From: Eubacteriaceae bacterium
GTDB taxonomy: Bacteria; Bacillota; Clostridia; Peptostreptococcales; Anaerovoracaceae
Assembly (NCBI GenBank): GCA_902362805.1
Contig: CABIXY010000004.1
Location: 124,001-188,000 of the forward strand
Direction: 5' to 3'
DNA length: 64,000 bases
Below, piece by piece: positions 44,252-53,396 of the stretch. A program made the translations under genes and the position numbers. Each line of letters starts with the position of its first letter. The first letter of the stretch is position 1. The notes under the pieces were generated by a model, which was not told the DNA's origin, ran no database searches, and saw only the letters and a list, made by a program, of their open reading frames with translations.

Positions 44252-44995
44252 ATGAGAGCACCAGATCCGGTAGCTTTTACTTTATTCGGGATGGATATCA
44301 TGTGGTACGGCATTTTGATTGGGACAGGATTCGTACTGGCAATTATACTTTGTTACAAACGTGCACCGAAACACGGCATACAGAGCGACCATATTCTCGA
44401 TTTTGCCATCTTTTTAATACCAGCGTCAATCATCGGCGCGAGAGCCTATTACGTCATTTTCAGCTGGGAGAACTATGTTGGAGATTTCTGGAAAATCCTC
44501 AATATCAGAAACGGCGGCCTGGCAATCCACGGCGGTATCATCGCCGGCCTCATCGTCGGCCTGCTGGTCTGCAAATATCACAAGATCAATTTTCTAGAGA
44601 TGGCCGACCTGGTATTACCGACAGTAGCACTGGCGCAGGCCATCGGAAGATGGGGAAATTTTTTCAATTCAGAGGCACACGGCGGACCGACAGACCTGCC
44701 TTGGGCGGTTTGGGCCGATGGGCAGTACGTCCATCCTACCTTCTTATACGAATCACTTTGGTGCTTTGCACTGTTCTGGTTCCTGCTCTGGCTGGATAAG
44801 CGCAGAGCTTTTCCCGGGCAGATTGCGTGTCTTTACGGCATGCTCTATTCTCTCGAAAGAGGCCTGGTAGAACAGCTTCGCACAGACAGCCTGATGATCG
44901 GATCATTCAAGCAGGCGCAGATACTGAGTTTTTTCGTCTTCGTATTCTGCCTTGCACTATATATCATTTTAAGAAACAAAAGAAAGAGGAGTTAA
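44252..44995 (+). CDS. lgt: Prolipoprotein diacylglyceryl transferase
   Basis: A 247-residue membrane enzyme that moves diacylglycerol from phosphatidylglycerol to the lipobox cysteine of prolipoproteins. Seven membrane segments are visible. Family motifs are NGGLAIHGGIIAG, the signature GRWGNFFNSEAHGG (catalytic Arg included) and HPTFLYESL. The ATG follows AAAGGGGAG. It is 6 bp upstream of ychF and shares its promoter. Confidence 0.95.
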   Translation: MRAPDPVAFTLFGMDIMWYGILIGTGFVLAIILCYKRAPKHGIQSDHILDFAIFLIPASIIGARAYYVIFSWENYVGDFWKILNIRNGGLAIHGGIIAGLIVGLLVCKYHKINFLEMADLVLPTVALAQAIGRWGNFFNSEAHGGPTDLPWAVWADGQYVHPTFLYESLWCFALFWFLLWLDKRRAFPGQIACLYGMLYSLERGLVEQLRTDSLMIGSFKQAQILSFFVFVFCLALYIILRNKRKRS

Positions 44996-45001
44996 CAAAA
45001 T

Positions 45002-46096
45002 ATGAAATTAGGTATCGTAGGCCTTCCTAATGTGGGCAAAAGTACACTATTCAATGCAATTACAAAGGCTGGTGCAGAAGCGGCCAATTATCCCTTCTGC
45101 ACAATCGAACCGAATGTGGGAGTGGTCACGGTTCCCGATGAGCGTATCAAAACCCTGCACGAAATATATAACTCAAAGAAAACGATCTACACCACTATTG
45201 AATTTTGCGACATCGCCGGCCTGGTAAAAGGTGCCTCGCAAGGCGAAGGACTGGGCAATAAGTTTCTGGGGCACATCAGAGAGGTAGCCGCCATCGTCCA
45301 CGTCGTCAGATGTTTTGAAAACGATAACATCGTTCACGTCGACGGCAAAATCGATCCGCTATCTGACATTGAGACCATCAATACAGAATTGATTCTCTCT
45401 GATATGGAAGTTTTGGAACGCCGCATTACCAAGACCACAAAGAACCTCAAGGGGGACAAGTCTCTTCAAAAAGAACTGGACCTGCTGACGAAAATCAACG
45501 ATTTCCTGGCCTCTGGCAAATCTGCCAGAGCCATGGATTTGACCGATGAAGAAGATGAATTTGTAAAGAGCCTGGATTTACTCTCCTACAAGCCGATCAT
45601 CTATGTGGCAAATGTTTCTGAAGAAGATGCCGCTGACAACACCGATAACGAATATGTCAAAGCTGTTCGCGAATTCGCCGCTACAGAAGATGCTGAGGTG
45701 GTTGTCATCTGTGCAGAAATTGAGCAGGAAATTTCAGAGCTGGATGATGAAGAGAAGACGATGTTTCTCGAAGAACTGGGCATCAGCGAGTCGGGTCTTG
45801 ACAAGTTGATCAAGGCCTCCTACCACCTGCTGAATTTGATTTCCTTCCTCACAGCCGGAGAAGACGAATGCCGCGCCTGGACCATCAAAAGAGGAACAAA
45901 GGCACCGCAGGCAGCTGGCCGCATCCATACTGACTTTGAGAGAGGTTTTATCAGAGCAGAGACCATTGCTTATGACAAGTTGATCGAATGCAGCGGCAGT
46001 CTCAGCGCCGCCAAAGAAAAGGGTCTGCTCCGCTCTGAAGGCAAAGAATATGTCGTCAAGGACGGAGACGTACTTAACTTCCTGTTTAACGTATAG
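45002..46096 (+). CDS. ychF: OBG-family ATPase YchF
   Basis: A 364-residue OLA1/YchF P-loop protein that prefers ATP and binds ribosomes. G1 is GLPNVGKST at residues 6-14, the switch region is [10 protein letters not shown], and G3 is [11 protein letters not shown] coiled-coil insert runs about 130-200 and the TGS domain is at the end (RGFIRAETI...[10 protein letters not shown]). Length is typical. It follows lgt by 6 bp behind AAAGAGGAG, so the pair is an operon, ended by a perfect hairpin. Confidence 0.95.
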   Translation: MKLGIVGLPNVGKSTLFNAITKAGAEAANYPFCTIEPNVGVVTVPDERIKTLHEIYNSKKTIYTTIEFCDIAGLVKGASQGEGLGNKFLGHIREVAAIVHVVRCFENDNIVHVDGKIDPLSDIETINTELILSDMEVLERRITKTTKNLKGDKSLQKELDLLTKINDFLASGKSARAMDLTDEEDEFVKSLDLLSYKPIIYVANVSEEDAADNTDNEYVKAVREFAATEDAEVVVICAEIEQEISELDDEEKTMFLEELGISESGLDKLIKASYHLLNLISFLTAGEDECRAWTIKRGTKAPQAAGRIHTDFERGFIRAETIAYDKLIECSGSLSAAKEKGLLRSEGKEYVVKDGDVLNFLFNV

Positions 46097-46105
46097 GAGA
46101 CAGAA

Positions 46106-46156
46106 AGAGCCGGAGATACCAATGGTTCCGTTGGTATCTCCGGCTCTGATTGTTTT
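46106..46156 (+). terminator. Terminator after ychF
   Basis: AGAGCCGGAGATACCAA (46106-46122) and TTGGTATCTCCGGCTCT (46131-46147) are perfect 17-bp arms, followed by GATTGTTTTTG. Confidence 0.9.
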
Positions 46157-46169
46157 TGCCATTACGGAG

Positions 46170-46345
46170 CATTGCCTGGCAAAAGGCATGACATTATTCT
46201 TCAAGCACTCTTTAACCATAATCATTCTGCCTACGCGGCCATAGCCATCCTGAAAAGCACGCATTCTTTCGAACTTCCAATGAAAATCCACCATGTCCTC
46301 CAGTGTAGAAAATTCTTTTGCATGCTACTCTTTCAGCCACTAAAA
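46170..46345 (-). pseudogene. Fic-family protein fragment
   Basis: A minus-strand frame reads DMVDFHWKFERMRAF and QDGYGRVGRMIMVKECL, then KNNVMPF. This is the Fic core HPFxDGNGRxGR with His changed to Arg and Asn to Tyr, so the AMP-transfer residues are lost. An in-frame TAG lies just upstream (near 46330) and similarity ends after MPF near 46182. About 55 codons of a gene of about 300 remain. It overlaps the region between ychF and the acetyltransferase. Confidence 0.75.
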
Positions 46346-46379
46346 TGAAAAATTGCAGAAACTAAAAAATTTTGTTGCA

Positions 46380-46409
46380 TTTACAAGACTGTAGCATCTC
46401 AAATATGAT
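46380..46409 (+). promoter_or_regulatory. Promoter of the acetyltransferase gene
   Basis: TTTACA (46380-46385), 18-bp spacer, TATGAT (46404-46409), about 35 bp before the ATG at 46445. A moderate match. Confidence 0.55.
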
Positions 46410-46444
46410 AAACTGTAAGAAAAAAAGACGAAAGGATGAGATTG

Positions 46445-46933
46445 ATGATTACTTTTAGAAATGTGGATAAAAACAACTTTCAAGCTGCCATCCGCCTGGA
46501 GGTTCATGAGAATCAAAAATGCTTTATGGAAGACAACCTTTTTTCTATTGCAGAATGTGTAGTTGAAAAGGATTTTGTGACAAAGGTCGTCTATTGCGGC
46601 GACGAACCCATCGGTTTCCTGCTGTATTATTTTGTCAAAGACGAACCCGACTACGTATTTCTGCACAGATATATGATAGACAAAAATCATCAGGGGAAAG
46701 GCCTGGGACGCGCTACACTGGAAGCCGCCATGGATTTGTTCAAAACAGAATTTCCGTCCATCGGCTGTGTCGAACTGATGCACTATCCCGACAACAAAAT
46801 CGGCGCCGCCATGTACGAGGTCCTCGGCTTTGTACCTACCGGCGAAAACAGGGAGAGCGAACCATGCCGCTGTGAAATCGACACCAAAAATCCAGACCGC
46901 TATGTAGAAATCGTCAGACGTCGGTATTATTAA
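46445..46933 (+). CDS. GNAT family N-acetyltransferase
   Basis: A 162-residue GNAT-fold protein. Motif A for acetyl-CoA is in HRYMIDKNHQGKGLGRATLE (Q/R-x-x-G-x-G/A) near residues 76-95. The C-terminal AAMYEVLGFVPTGENRES is typical of the spermidine/diamine or antibiotic acetyltransferase group, but the substrate is unknown. The ATG at 46445 is preferred since AAAGGATGAG lies before it; the ATG at 46436 overlaps that site. It is 26 bp upstream of the AlkD-like gene. Confidence 0.82.
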   Translation: MITFRNVDKNNFQAAIRLEVHENQKCFMEDNLFSIAECVVEKDFVTKVVYCGDEPIGFLLYYFVKDEPDYVFLHRYMIDKNHQGKGLGRATLEAAMDLFKTEFPSIGCVELMHYPDNKIGAAMYEVLGFVPTGENRESEPCRCEIDTKNPDRYVEIVRRRYY

Positions 46934-46959
46934 AAACGCCAAGGGAAGGAACTAAATTC

Positions 46960-47670
46960 ATGACTTGTCAAGAAATCATCAACCAGCTTCAGGCATTAGC
47001 GAGTGAAAAGCATAAGGCCAACGTCACCAAGCTGGGAATACCAGAGGAAAACAGTATCGGCGTCTCAACAGCAGAGATACGGACTTTGGCTAAAAGCATC
47101 GAAAAATCTCAGGATCTGGCATATGAACTGTGGCAGTCAGGCTATCACGAAGCCAGGCTGCTGGCAGTGCTGCTCTTTGATAAAAAGAAAATGACCCTGA
47201 ACGAAATCGACGCTTTGATGTCAGACGTGATTTCCTGGGATTTGTGCGACCACCTGTGCAAAAACTTAATCGTCAAGATGAAGGATTTTGACCAACTGAT
47301 CACCCAATGGATCACTTCCGAACACACCTATCAAAAGCGCGGCGCTTTTACACTGATGGCTTCTGCAGTCATTCACAAAAAAGACATCACAGAAGAAACC
47401 CTCGACGCTTATTTGGCGCTCATCCTGGAGCATTCAAAAAATGAACAGGATCACATTAAAAAATCCGTCTCCTGGGCCCTGCGCGAAATTGGCAAACATG
47501 ACTTTGATACAAATGAAAAAGCCCTTCTGCTGGCACACAACCTCAAAAAACATGGCAATAAAGCACAAATCTGGATCGGAAAGGACGCCATCAAAGAGCT
47601 GGAGAACCTGGTCAAAGTACCAGGGCGCACACGGCTGATTTCTGCGGATTCCAAAATGGATCGTGAATAA
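46960..47670 (+). CDS. AlkD-like DNA alkylation repair protein
   Basis: A 236-residue all-helical HEAT-repeat protein of the DNA alkylation repair (DNA-7-methylguanine glycosylase-like) family. Conserved parts are TAEIRTLAKS, SGYHEARLLAV, SWDLCDHLC, ERGAFT-like KRGAFTLMAS and KKSVSWALREIGK. The AlkD catalytic Asp probably corresponds to the D in SWDLCD, and the Trp-Arg platform to WALREIGK. It follows the acetyltransferase gene and ends at a terminator. Confidence 0.85.
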   Translation: MTCQEIINQLQALASEKHKANVTKLGIPEENSIGVSTAEIRTLAKSIEKSQDLAYELWQSGYHEARLLAVLLFDKKKMTLNEIDALMSDVISWDLCDHLCKNLIVKMKDFDQLITQWITSEHTYQKRGAFTLMASAVIHKKDITEETLDAYLALILEHSKNEQDHIKKSVSWALREIGKHDFDTNEKALLLAHNLKKHGNKAQIWIGKDAIKELENLVKVPGRTRLISADSKMDRE

Positions 47671-47698
47671 CAAATCCAAAATACAGGCAAAGGCTTAC

Positions 47699-47726
47699 AC
47701 GGGCAAAGGGAATTGCCCGTTTTTTA
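47699..47726 (+). terminator. Terminator after the AlkD-like gene
   Basis: ACGGGCAA (47699-47706) pairs with TTGCCCGT (47713-47720) around AGGGAA, followed by TTTTTAA. Confidence 0.88.
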
Positions 47727-47765
47727 ATAAGCAGAATACTCCGTCATACTACATAAAACTTTGTA

Positions 47766-47794
47766 TTGTTTTTCTAATGTTTTTATTTTATAAT
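47766..47794 (+). promoter_or_regulatory. Promoter of the tandem DUF1700-like genes
   Basis: TTGTTT (47766-47771), 17-bp spacer, TATAAT (47789-47794), about 38 bp before the first gene. Confidence 0.65.
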
Positions 47795-47832
47795 TACTAC
47801 ATCGAATAAAAGTTCTCGCATCAGGAGGTCCC

Positions 47833-48240
47833 ATGAGTCGAATAAGTGATCAGGAAATACGTCAATACTGCAGGCAGGTCAGACGTCTGCTGCCTGTACA
47901 CACGCAAGAAGAAAAGCAATTTATCCATACTCTGCAATCAGATATGGAGGCATTTGTAAAAGAAAACCCGGAAATTTCCTTAGAGGATCTGACAGATCAG
48001 TTTCATAGCCCGAAGCAGGTAGCCAGTGATTATCTCGCTTCATTAAATCACACGAGACTATGCAGCCTGCTTTCTCTGCGCAGCCACGTCAAAAAAACGA
48101 TCTCCTTGCTGTTAATTCTGGCGATCTTAGCCGGCGGCTGTTATCTGGCTCTGCTTCAAGTGGCTGACTATATCTTCGATAATGAGCCAACGATAAGAAT
48201 CTGGCGCACTGAACCTGCCGAGGAGGTGGATCATGAATAA
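47833..48240 (+). CDS. Membrane protein with DUF1700/HAAS-like N-domain, first copy
   Basis: A 135-residue protein. The N-terminal 75 residues are a soluble helical domain like DUF1700/HAAS regulators (QYCRQVRRLLPVHTQEEKQFI, LEDLTDQFHSPKQVASDYL). One transmembrane helix follows near 90-112 and a short acidic outside tail. Such proteins usually act with PadR regulators or sense membrane state; no padR is adjacent. The ATG follows AGGAGG. Overlaps its paralogue by 8 bp. Confidence 0.7.
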   Translation: MSRISDQEIRQYCRQVRRLLPVHTQEEKQFIHTLQSDMEAFVKENPEISLEDLTDQFHSPKQVASDYLASLNHTRLCSLLSLRSHVKKTISLLLILAILAGGCYLALLQVADYIFDNEPTIRIWRTEPAEEVDHE

Positions 48241-48622
48241 TCAGATTGACGATGAAAGACTACGCTTATATTTTAAGCAGATCAAAATGGCAATCCCCAT
48301 GCACTCTCGCAGCGAAAAAGCCTACTTGGCGAAAATGCAGAAATCTATAGAAGATTTTGTACGGGATCATCCCGACGCATCTTTTACAGATCTTTTAAAT
48401 CAATTCGGCACGCCGGATCAGATCTCTCAAAGTTATCTATCTTCTTTGAAAGCAGAAGAGTTATATAAACGTGTCCTTCGTCGAGTCTGGTTCAAACGCG
48501 CCTTGATTTTAATCGCATCTCTTGCCATCATTTCTTTCAGTTGTTATGTCGGTTATCTGTACAAAGCCTATTCACACATACAGGGCGGCTACAGTGTTCA
48601 GGAAATCATCGAATACGAATAG
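48233..48622 (+). CDS. Membrane protein with DUF1700/HAAS-like N-domain, second copy
   Basis: A 129-residue paralogue of the preceding gene, with the same layout: helical N-domain (YFKQIKMAIPMHSRSEKAYL, FTDLLNQFGTPDQISQSYL), one transmembrane helix near 88-108 and a short tail ending EIIEYE. The start overlaps the end of the first copy with GAGGAGG in its coding sequence. The two likely arose by duplication and may form a heterodimer. Confidence 0.7.
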   Translation: MNNQIDDERLRLYFKQIKMAIPMHSRSEKAYLAKMQKSIEDFVRDHPDASFTDLLNQFGTPDQISQSYLSSLKAEELYKRVLRRVWFKRALILIASLAIISFSCYVGYLYKAYSHIQGGYSVQEIIEYE

Positions 48623-48672
48623 AAAATGCAGAAATAGAGTTTTCTCACCATATTGCCTATACTAGAAAAAAC

Positions 48673-48705
48673 AGCACCTGCCGGTCATAGAGCCGGGCAG
48701 GTGCT
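48673..48705 (-). terminator. Terminator of purC
   Basis: AGCACCTGCC and GGCAGGTGCT pair around 13 bases; on the minus strand the stem is followed by GTTTTTTCTAG. It serves purC, and possibly also the plus-strand pair. Confidence 0.85.
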
Positions 48706-48721
48706 GCCCTTACTTTCATAT

Positions 48722-49414
48722 TTATTTTGTGTGGCTAAGAATGATGTCAGTCAGGTCAACAGGGTCTACAATCTTTCCATCCTTGTAAACTCTCATGTTA
48801 CCGCTGGCGATTTCATCGATGAGGATGACTTCGTCATTGTTATAACCGAATTCAAATTTGATGTCCCAAAGTTCCAGTCCCATAGATGCAAGGTCGTCAG
48901 CAACGATCTTGGTAATCTTCAGTGTCTGCTCTTTCATCTGATTGAACATCTCCTGGCTCATGATTCCCAGAACTTCCAGACCTTCGCTTGTGATGAGGGG
49001 ATCACCTTTCTCATCATCCTTCAGCGTCGTCTCTACATATCCGTTTTCGAAAACAGTGCCGTCCTCGATGTATGCGCCATATCTGCGAATAAAGCTGCCT
49101 GTCGCTTTCAGTCTGCAGATCACCTCAAGTCCCTTCCCAAATGGAGTCGCCTTCAAAACTTCCATGGTCGCATTGTCAACGTCAGCGCTGACATAATGTG
49201 TCTTGATACCTGCAGCTTTGATCAGTTCAAAATATCTGATTGAGGTTCTGAGGTTTGCTCTGCCGATTCCTTCGATTGTCAGTCCTACTGTATTTTCGCC
49301 TGGATCAAAGACGCCGTCTTTTCCTGTGCAGTCGTCCTTGAACTGCAGCATCACGTTTCCATTGTCCAGTGCAAATACGTCTTTTGTTTTTCCTTGATAA
49401 ATTTTTTCCATCAT
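48722..49414 (-). CDS. purC: SAICAR synthetase
   Basis: A 230-residue purine-pathway enzyme joining aspartate to CAIR with ATP. It has the family start [14 protein letters not shown], the signature [18 protein letters not shown], and DIKFEFGYN followed by [11 protein letters not shown]. The ATG at 49414 is chosen since GGAG lies 7-10 bases upstream; an ATG at 49426 overlaps that site. It stands alone here, away from other pur genes in this window. A -35-like TTGACA is at 49459-49464. Confidence 0.95.
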   Translation of the reverse strand: MMEKIYQGKTKDVFALDNGNVMLQFKDDCTGKDGVFDPGENTVGLTIEGIGRANLRTSIRYFELIKAAGIKTHYVSADVDNATMEVLKATPFGKGLEVICRLKATGSFIRRYGAYIEDGTVFENGYVETTLKDDEKGDPLITSEGLEVLGIMSQEMFNQMKEQTLKITKIVADDLASMGLELWDIKFEFGYNNDEVILIDEIASGNMRVYKDGKIVDPVDLTDIILSHTK

Positions 49415-49522
49415 TCTACTCTCCATTCCTGTGTTTTATTTATAAGTAAATTCTTATCTGTCAATATTTTTACCATACTATTATAGCACAACGAAAGCAG
49501 ATGACAAGAAAAAAATCACACT

Positions 49523-51124
49523 TTATCTTTCTCGAGGCATGGCCCGTCCTGCCTTTGCAAAGGCTTGCCGATCGAGAACGTCGCCATCGAGGACTTTGAT
49601 ACCGTTGACAAAGACCTTCTCAATGCCAAAAGGTTTATTTTGATCAGGCACGCCGTTCTTCAGCTTTTCTTCATCAAAAACGGTCAAATCCGCAAAGAAT
49701 CCCTTTTTGATATATCCCCTTTGGCCGATGCAGAACCGATCAGCCACTGCGCCGCTCATCTTGCGAATGGTGGCAGGCATGGTGTCGCCGCTGCCCTTGA
49801 GTGAAAGATGCAGGAATTTCGGGAAGCAGTCGTAAATAGCCAGATTCTGCACGCCCCGCTCCTCAACCCAGGCATCGGTCATATAGAGCACATTGGGATG
49901 TTTGGAAAACTCGCTGATGATCTCCGCCGTGCTGTAGGGTTCCATGATGACACGTCCTGTATTATTGCTGATCTCACAGAGATGCAGATAAGCGTCGATA
50001 TCACTCATACCCTCTTCCTGCGCAATTTGATGCACCGTCTTTCCCTCATATTTCTCATAACCCTCGCCAACGTCGGCAATGAGGATATTCTCAAAGTTAA
50101 ATCCCAGCATCTTCATGCTCAGTTTAGCCAAAAGGGTGAACTTCAGTTTGTTAAAAGGTTTGCGTTTTTCTTCTTTGCTCATGGACTGATACCAAGCCGG
50201 CATGATGACCGTAATGACCGATACACCGCGATCTTCTGCATAGATGTCGAACATGGCATCAATGCCGTTTTCTCTCATGCGCATCAAAATCGCGAGAAGT
50301 TCGTCCTTGCACTTGAAGGATGAACGGCCCACAAAGATAGCATGAGAATACTGCAGTTTCATGTGCGTGCCCCTAGAGACCTCCTCTAACTCATCTAAAG
50401 CCCGCAGAATATGTGGTCTGCCGAAAGGACTGGAATAGGCCAAAGATACAGCGCTGCTGGCACGAGGATGAACGGTCATAAGCACGTCATAAGTCTCGCA
50501 AAGCTTCGCCACGTCACGCAGTTCCTCTGTCTTAGCATAAACACCCGGTTCGTACATCAAACCCAGTGACAGTCCACAGGCGCCTTCTTTCAGTCCTTGC
50601 TCCATAATACCCAGCATGCGGCTGCGCTCTTCGGGCGTCAGCTCTCTGTTTTCAAAACCAGACACGCTGTTTCTTGCTGAACAATGGCCCACAAGGGTGG
50701 CGATATTCAGCGGCGTATTCTTGTCGATAGCATCAAAGAATTCTTTGACGGTTCCGTATTCGCCAGTCACATCCCAGTTATGAAAAAGGCCGCCGCCGAT
50801 GCCTTCCTTGTACGGACTGTCTTTCTCAAAGCCAACGCTGGATAGTCCGCAGTTTCCTGCGATAAAAGAAGTGATCCCCTGTCTTACAAAGGGTTCAAAA
50901 TATTTCTCTGGTTCCTTCTTTATGGCAAAGAAATCATTGTGGGAATGAGCATCAAAAAAGCCTGGAGAAACAGAACGTCCTGCAAGATCAATAACTTCTG
51001 CTTCGTCGTCTGTCAAATTTTCTCCGATCTCCTCCAGCATTTCGTCTTGAATTAAAATATCTCCAGAAAAAGCTTCGCCGCCAGTTCCATCATAGATGAA
51101 TCCGTTTTTCAATAAAGTCTTCAT
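49523..51124 (-). CDS. N-acyl-D-amino-acid deacylase (amidohydrolase)
   Basis: A 533-residue amidohydrolase-superfamily enzyme of the D-aminoacylase type. The metal-binding HxH is in FDAHSHND near residue 60, the family GNCG occurs in FIAGNCGLSSVG, and NSVSGFENRELTPEER is characteristic. The beta-sandwich N- and C-ends flank a TIM barrel (SVSPGFFDAH; KKGFFADLTVFD). It removes N-acyl groups from D-amino acids; exact substrate unknown. It is monocistronic, 80 bp past the acetyltransferase-YoaP gene's end on the same strand. It begins behind AAATGGAGGCGGTGTA. Confidence 0.88.
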   Translation of the reverse strand: MKTLLKNGFIYDGTGGEAFSGDILIQDEMLEEIGENLTDDEAEVIDLAGRSVSPGFFDAHSHNDFFAIKKEPEKYFEPFVRQGITSFIAGNCGLSSVGFEKDSPYKEGIGGGLFHNWDVTGEYGTVKEFFDAIDKNTPLNIATLVGHCSARNSVSGFENRELTPEERSRMLGIMEQGLKEGACGLSLGLMYEPGVYAKTEELRDVAKLCETYDVLMTVHPRASSAVSLAYSSPFGRPHILRALDELEEVSRGTHMKLQYSHAIFVGRSSFKCKDELLAILMRMRENGIDAMFDIYAEDRGVSVITVIMPAWYQSMSKEEKRKPFNKLKFTLLAKLSMKMLGFNFENILIADVGEGYEKYEGKTVHQIAQEEGMSDIDAYLHLCEISNNTGRVIMEPYSTAEIISEFSKHPNVLYMTDAWVEERGVQNLAIYDCFPKFLHLSLKGSGDTMPATIRKMSGAVADRFCIGQRGYIKKGFFADLTVFDEEKLKNGVPDQNKPFGIEKVFVNGIKVLDGDVLDRQAFAKAGRAMPRER

Positions 51125-51203
51125 TACACCGCCTCCATTTTTCAGAATTTACTGACTTTATTTTACCACGGGGAGACAGGAAAATCCAGCGCTATATGTT
51201 TCA

Positions 51204-51947
51204 TTATAGCTTTTTCATAAAGCTCTTCTCCGACAAAATCTCGTTAGTCAGAAACTCGCCGTCGCGATATAGGGCATAAGTTGTAAACGGGTTCGGCGCA
51301 TTCTGTGCCGCTTCCCTGCTGTCAAGGTGAATTGCCTTGATTGCAATTCCTCGTTCTGCCGCCACGTCGACAAGAATCGGCACATATTTTGCCGTATGAG
51401 GACATTGGTTCGTATAGTATAAAGTCCACCCATCCTTTGGAACCACAGTGTTTTTCACACTATGGCGGAATTTTGGCACAGGAGCCTTTTCTCCGAAGGG
51501 CAGGTAGAGCAATTCATAATAAGGTTCACAGGTGTCCGCCACTATAAATCCCTTATATTTCAAATACCCCGGCTCTGAGATAAACGGCATTTTCTTTTTC
51601 GTGGACAGAACAACCAGACCGGTCTTGCCCTGTGCTTTTCCATCGGCGATACATTCTTCCAGCAGTGCGTCGCCATATCCCTTCCCCTTATATTTTCCAG
51701 ACACCCAGAAACAGTCGATGTACAGATAACCCGGCGCTTCAATAGGCGCCCAGGCGGCCTCTGCCGGCAAGTATTCAATAAAAACCTTCCCTCTCTCATC
51801 CAGCTTGAGAAAAGTCAATCCTTCTTCCATCCTCTTCCGCAGCCACTGTTTTTTCGAGGAAACACAGATTTCCCCCTTTTTTTCTGTAATCGCACAGCAG
51901 ATGTGCTCCGCTTCCAGATTGTCCAAGTTTACTCTCTTAAATTCCAT
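51204..51947 (-). CDS. GNAT acetyltransferase fused to a YoaP domain
   Basis: A 247-residue protein. Residues about 1-150 are a GNAT fold (SGKYKGKGYGDALLEE is the acetyl-CoA motif). The C-terminal 75 residues are the YoaP domain (WTLYYTNQCPHTAKYVP, AIHLDSREAAQNAPNPFTTYALYRDGEF, where I cite only the ends), with a thioredoxin-like Cys. The pairing is standard for YoaP proteins; function unknown. The ATG at 51947 follows AAAGGAGGATCTGACT. A longer frame to 51992 lacks a ribosome site. Confidence 0.85.
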   Translation of the reverse strand: MEFKRVNLDNLEAEHICCAITEKKGEICVSSKKQWLRKRMEEGLTFLKLDERGKVFIEYLPAEAAWAPIEAPGYLYIDCFWVSGKYKGKGYGDALLEECIADGKAQGKTGLVVLSTKKKMPFISEPGYLKYKGFIVADTCEPYYELLYLPFGEKAPVPKFRHSVKNTVVPKDGWTLYYTNQCPHTAKYVPILVDVAAERGIAIKAIHLDSREAAQNAPNPFTTYALYRDGEFLTNEILSEKSFMKKL

Positions 51948-52010
51948 AGTCAGATCCTCCTTTTGTTCATAATACCATGTTTCATTGCACAAAAATGAAC
52001 GGAAGAGATA

Positions 52011-52880
52011 CTATTTGTACGGGATATACCATTCCATGGTACAAAAATCTTCAGTACAGACTTTTGTATCTACCCGCTCAAAGTACATATCCTGATCAAA
52101 CATATGCTGGTTATCAGACTGGCGGGCAAAATATGTCTCAATGGCCCGGTACATCTCCTTTGCCCTTTTCACGTCCAATTCCCGATAAGAATGGCTGCCG
52201 ATATAGGTGAACCTGGCATAACGAGACGATCCTATTAGCAGATTCTGCCGTCCTTCATTGGGGGTAGAAACGTGAGCCGTACAATAATAATCAGAGCTGC
52301 GTTTCTCTTGGTCGTAGTTCTTCGTTACGCCATAATAGACGGCTTTTTCCTGCACATGTTTTATTTTGGGATAATCATCATCCCAAAACTCCAAGGCTCT
52401 TTGAGGTGCCAGGCTGTGGGATTCAGTAAAACCCAATGTGTGCTTTACCCCTGAGAGAATCATGGCAGGCAAGATAAGCAGGTCCGGCAGAATCATCCCT
52501 TCTTCTCCAATGGCGATCATCTCATCTAGAGAGACCTTCTCTGTAATCGTTAAAGGCTGTCCGGATTTTTTCCACTGAAAAGGGGTTAAGCCATATTCTC
52601 TTTTGAAAGCGTTAATATAGGTTTGGGGAAATTCATAACCGTATTCAGCCGCAATATCGGCTATACGAAAGTCGCACTCTAACATCAGAGCTGCACTACA
52701 GGAAAGTTTTCTCTTTTTGATATAGGTGGAGATGGGCATATGAAAAGCAGACTTGAACAGTTTCCGAATATAGATTTCTGAAACGCCAAATCTGCCTGCC
52801 AAAACTTCCAAAGTTAGTTTCTCTGTAAGATTCTCTTCAATATGAGTGATGATGTTTTGCAATAATAGCCTGTTATGCAT
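52011..52880 (-). CDS. AraC-family regulator with GyrI-like effector domain
   Basis: A 289-residue regulator. Residues about 10-105 are an AraC/SoxS DNA-binding domain (LTLEVLAGRFGVSEIYIRKL and FRIADIAAEYGYEFPQTYI as the two HTHs). The C-terminal half resembles a GyrI/BmrR-type ligand domain (ALEFWDDDYPKI, VYYGVTKNYD, YTRFTYIG-like ARFTYIGSHSYREL). Such proteins sense small hydrophobic or cationic ligands. The ATG at 52880 overlaps the thioesterase stop by 8 bp, so the pair is coupled; a longer frame to 52952 lies inside that gene. Confidence 0.85.
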   Translation of the reverse strand: MHNRLLLQNIITHIEENLTEKLTLEVLAGRFGVSEIYIRKLFKSAFHMPISTYIKKRKLSCSAALMLECDFRIADIAAEYGYEFPQTYINAFKREYGLTPFQWKKSGQPLTITEKVSLDEMIAIGEEGMILPDLLILPAMILSGVKHTLGFTESHSLAPQRALEFWDDDYPKIKHVQEKAVYYGVTKNYDQEKRSSDYYCTAHVSTPNEGRQNLLIGSSRYARFTYIGSHSYRELDVKRAKEMYRAIETYFARQSDNQHMFDQDMYFERVDTKVCTEDFCTMEWYIPYK

Positions 52881-53262
52881 CTGCCTTGCTGTCTGCCTTC
52901 GCCTGGAATTTCTCATTCTTGACGATAAACCGCTCGTGAGTCCCCTCGCCAATCAGCCCTGCTTCGTCATAAGCAGAAACTTTGAAGACCAGTTTCCTGC
53001 CGTCCACTTCAATCAGTTCGCTTTCACATCTGACAGTCATACCCAAAGGCGTCGCCGATAAATGGCTTACGTTGAGCTGAGTACCTACGGTGCCGCTGCC
53101 TTCCTCCAAATCAGATGCTACGCTCTGCCAAGCGGTCTTTTCCATCAAAGCGATCATCGAAGGCGTTGCGAAGACTTTGAGGGTACCGCTGCCCATGGTC
53201 AGTGCAGTGTTCTCATCTGTCACCTTTACTTCTTGATTTCCCTTAATTCCTATCTCCAACAT
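52873..53262 (-). CDS. Hotdog-fold thioesterase (FlK-like)
   Basis: A 129-residue hotdog protein like fluoroacetyl-CoA thioesterase FlK: GSGTLKVFATPSMIALMEKT, VGTQLNVSHLSATPLGMTV and GEGTHERFIV fit the fold and its Thr-Glu-His region. It probably hydrolyses small acyl-CoA thioesters; the true substrate is unknown. The ATG at 53262 follows TAGGAGG; an earlier ATG at 53322 is 20 codons upstream without a good site. It is coupled to the AraC-type gene downstream. Confidence 0.85.
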   Translation of the reverse strand: MLEIGIKGNQEVKVTDENTALTMGSGTLKVFATPSMIALMEKTAWQSVASDLEEGSGTVGTQLNVSHLSATPLGMTVRCESELIEVDGRKLVFKVSAYDEAGLIGEGTHERFIVKNEKFQAKADSKADA

Positions 53263-53396
53263 AGATTTTCCTCCTAGAAATTGATATACTAAAAGTATAC
53301 ATGAAGCGAACTTTTTCTTCAAGCGAAATCAAAGGTCATGATGAGAAAGTGTACTAGCAAAAACTTCAAATTTATTTAAATGCAATGGAGGTTTCA

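Noticed and set aside
45734..46294. A 186-codon minus-strand frame across the end of ychF
   Set aside because: Only its first about 50 codons are Fic-like; the rest is antisense to ychF, so it is annotated as a fragment.
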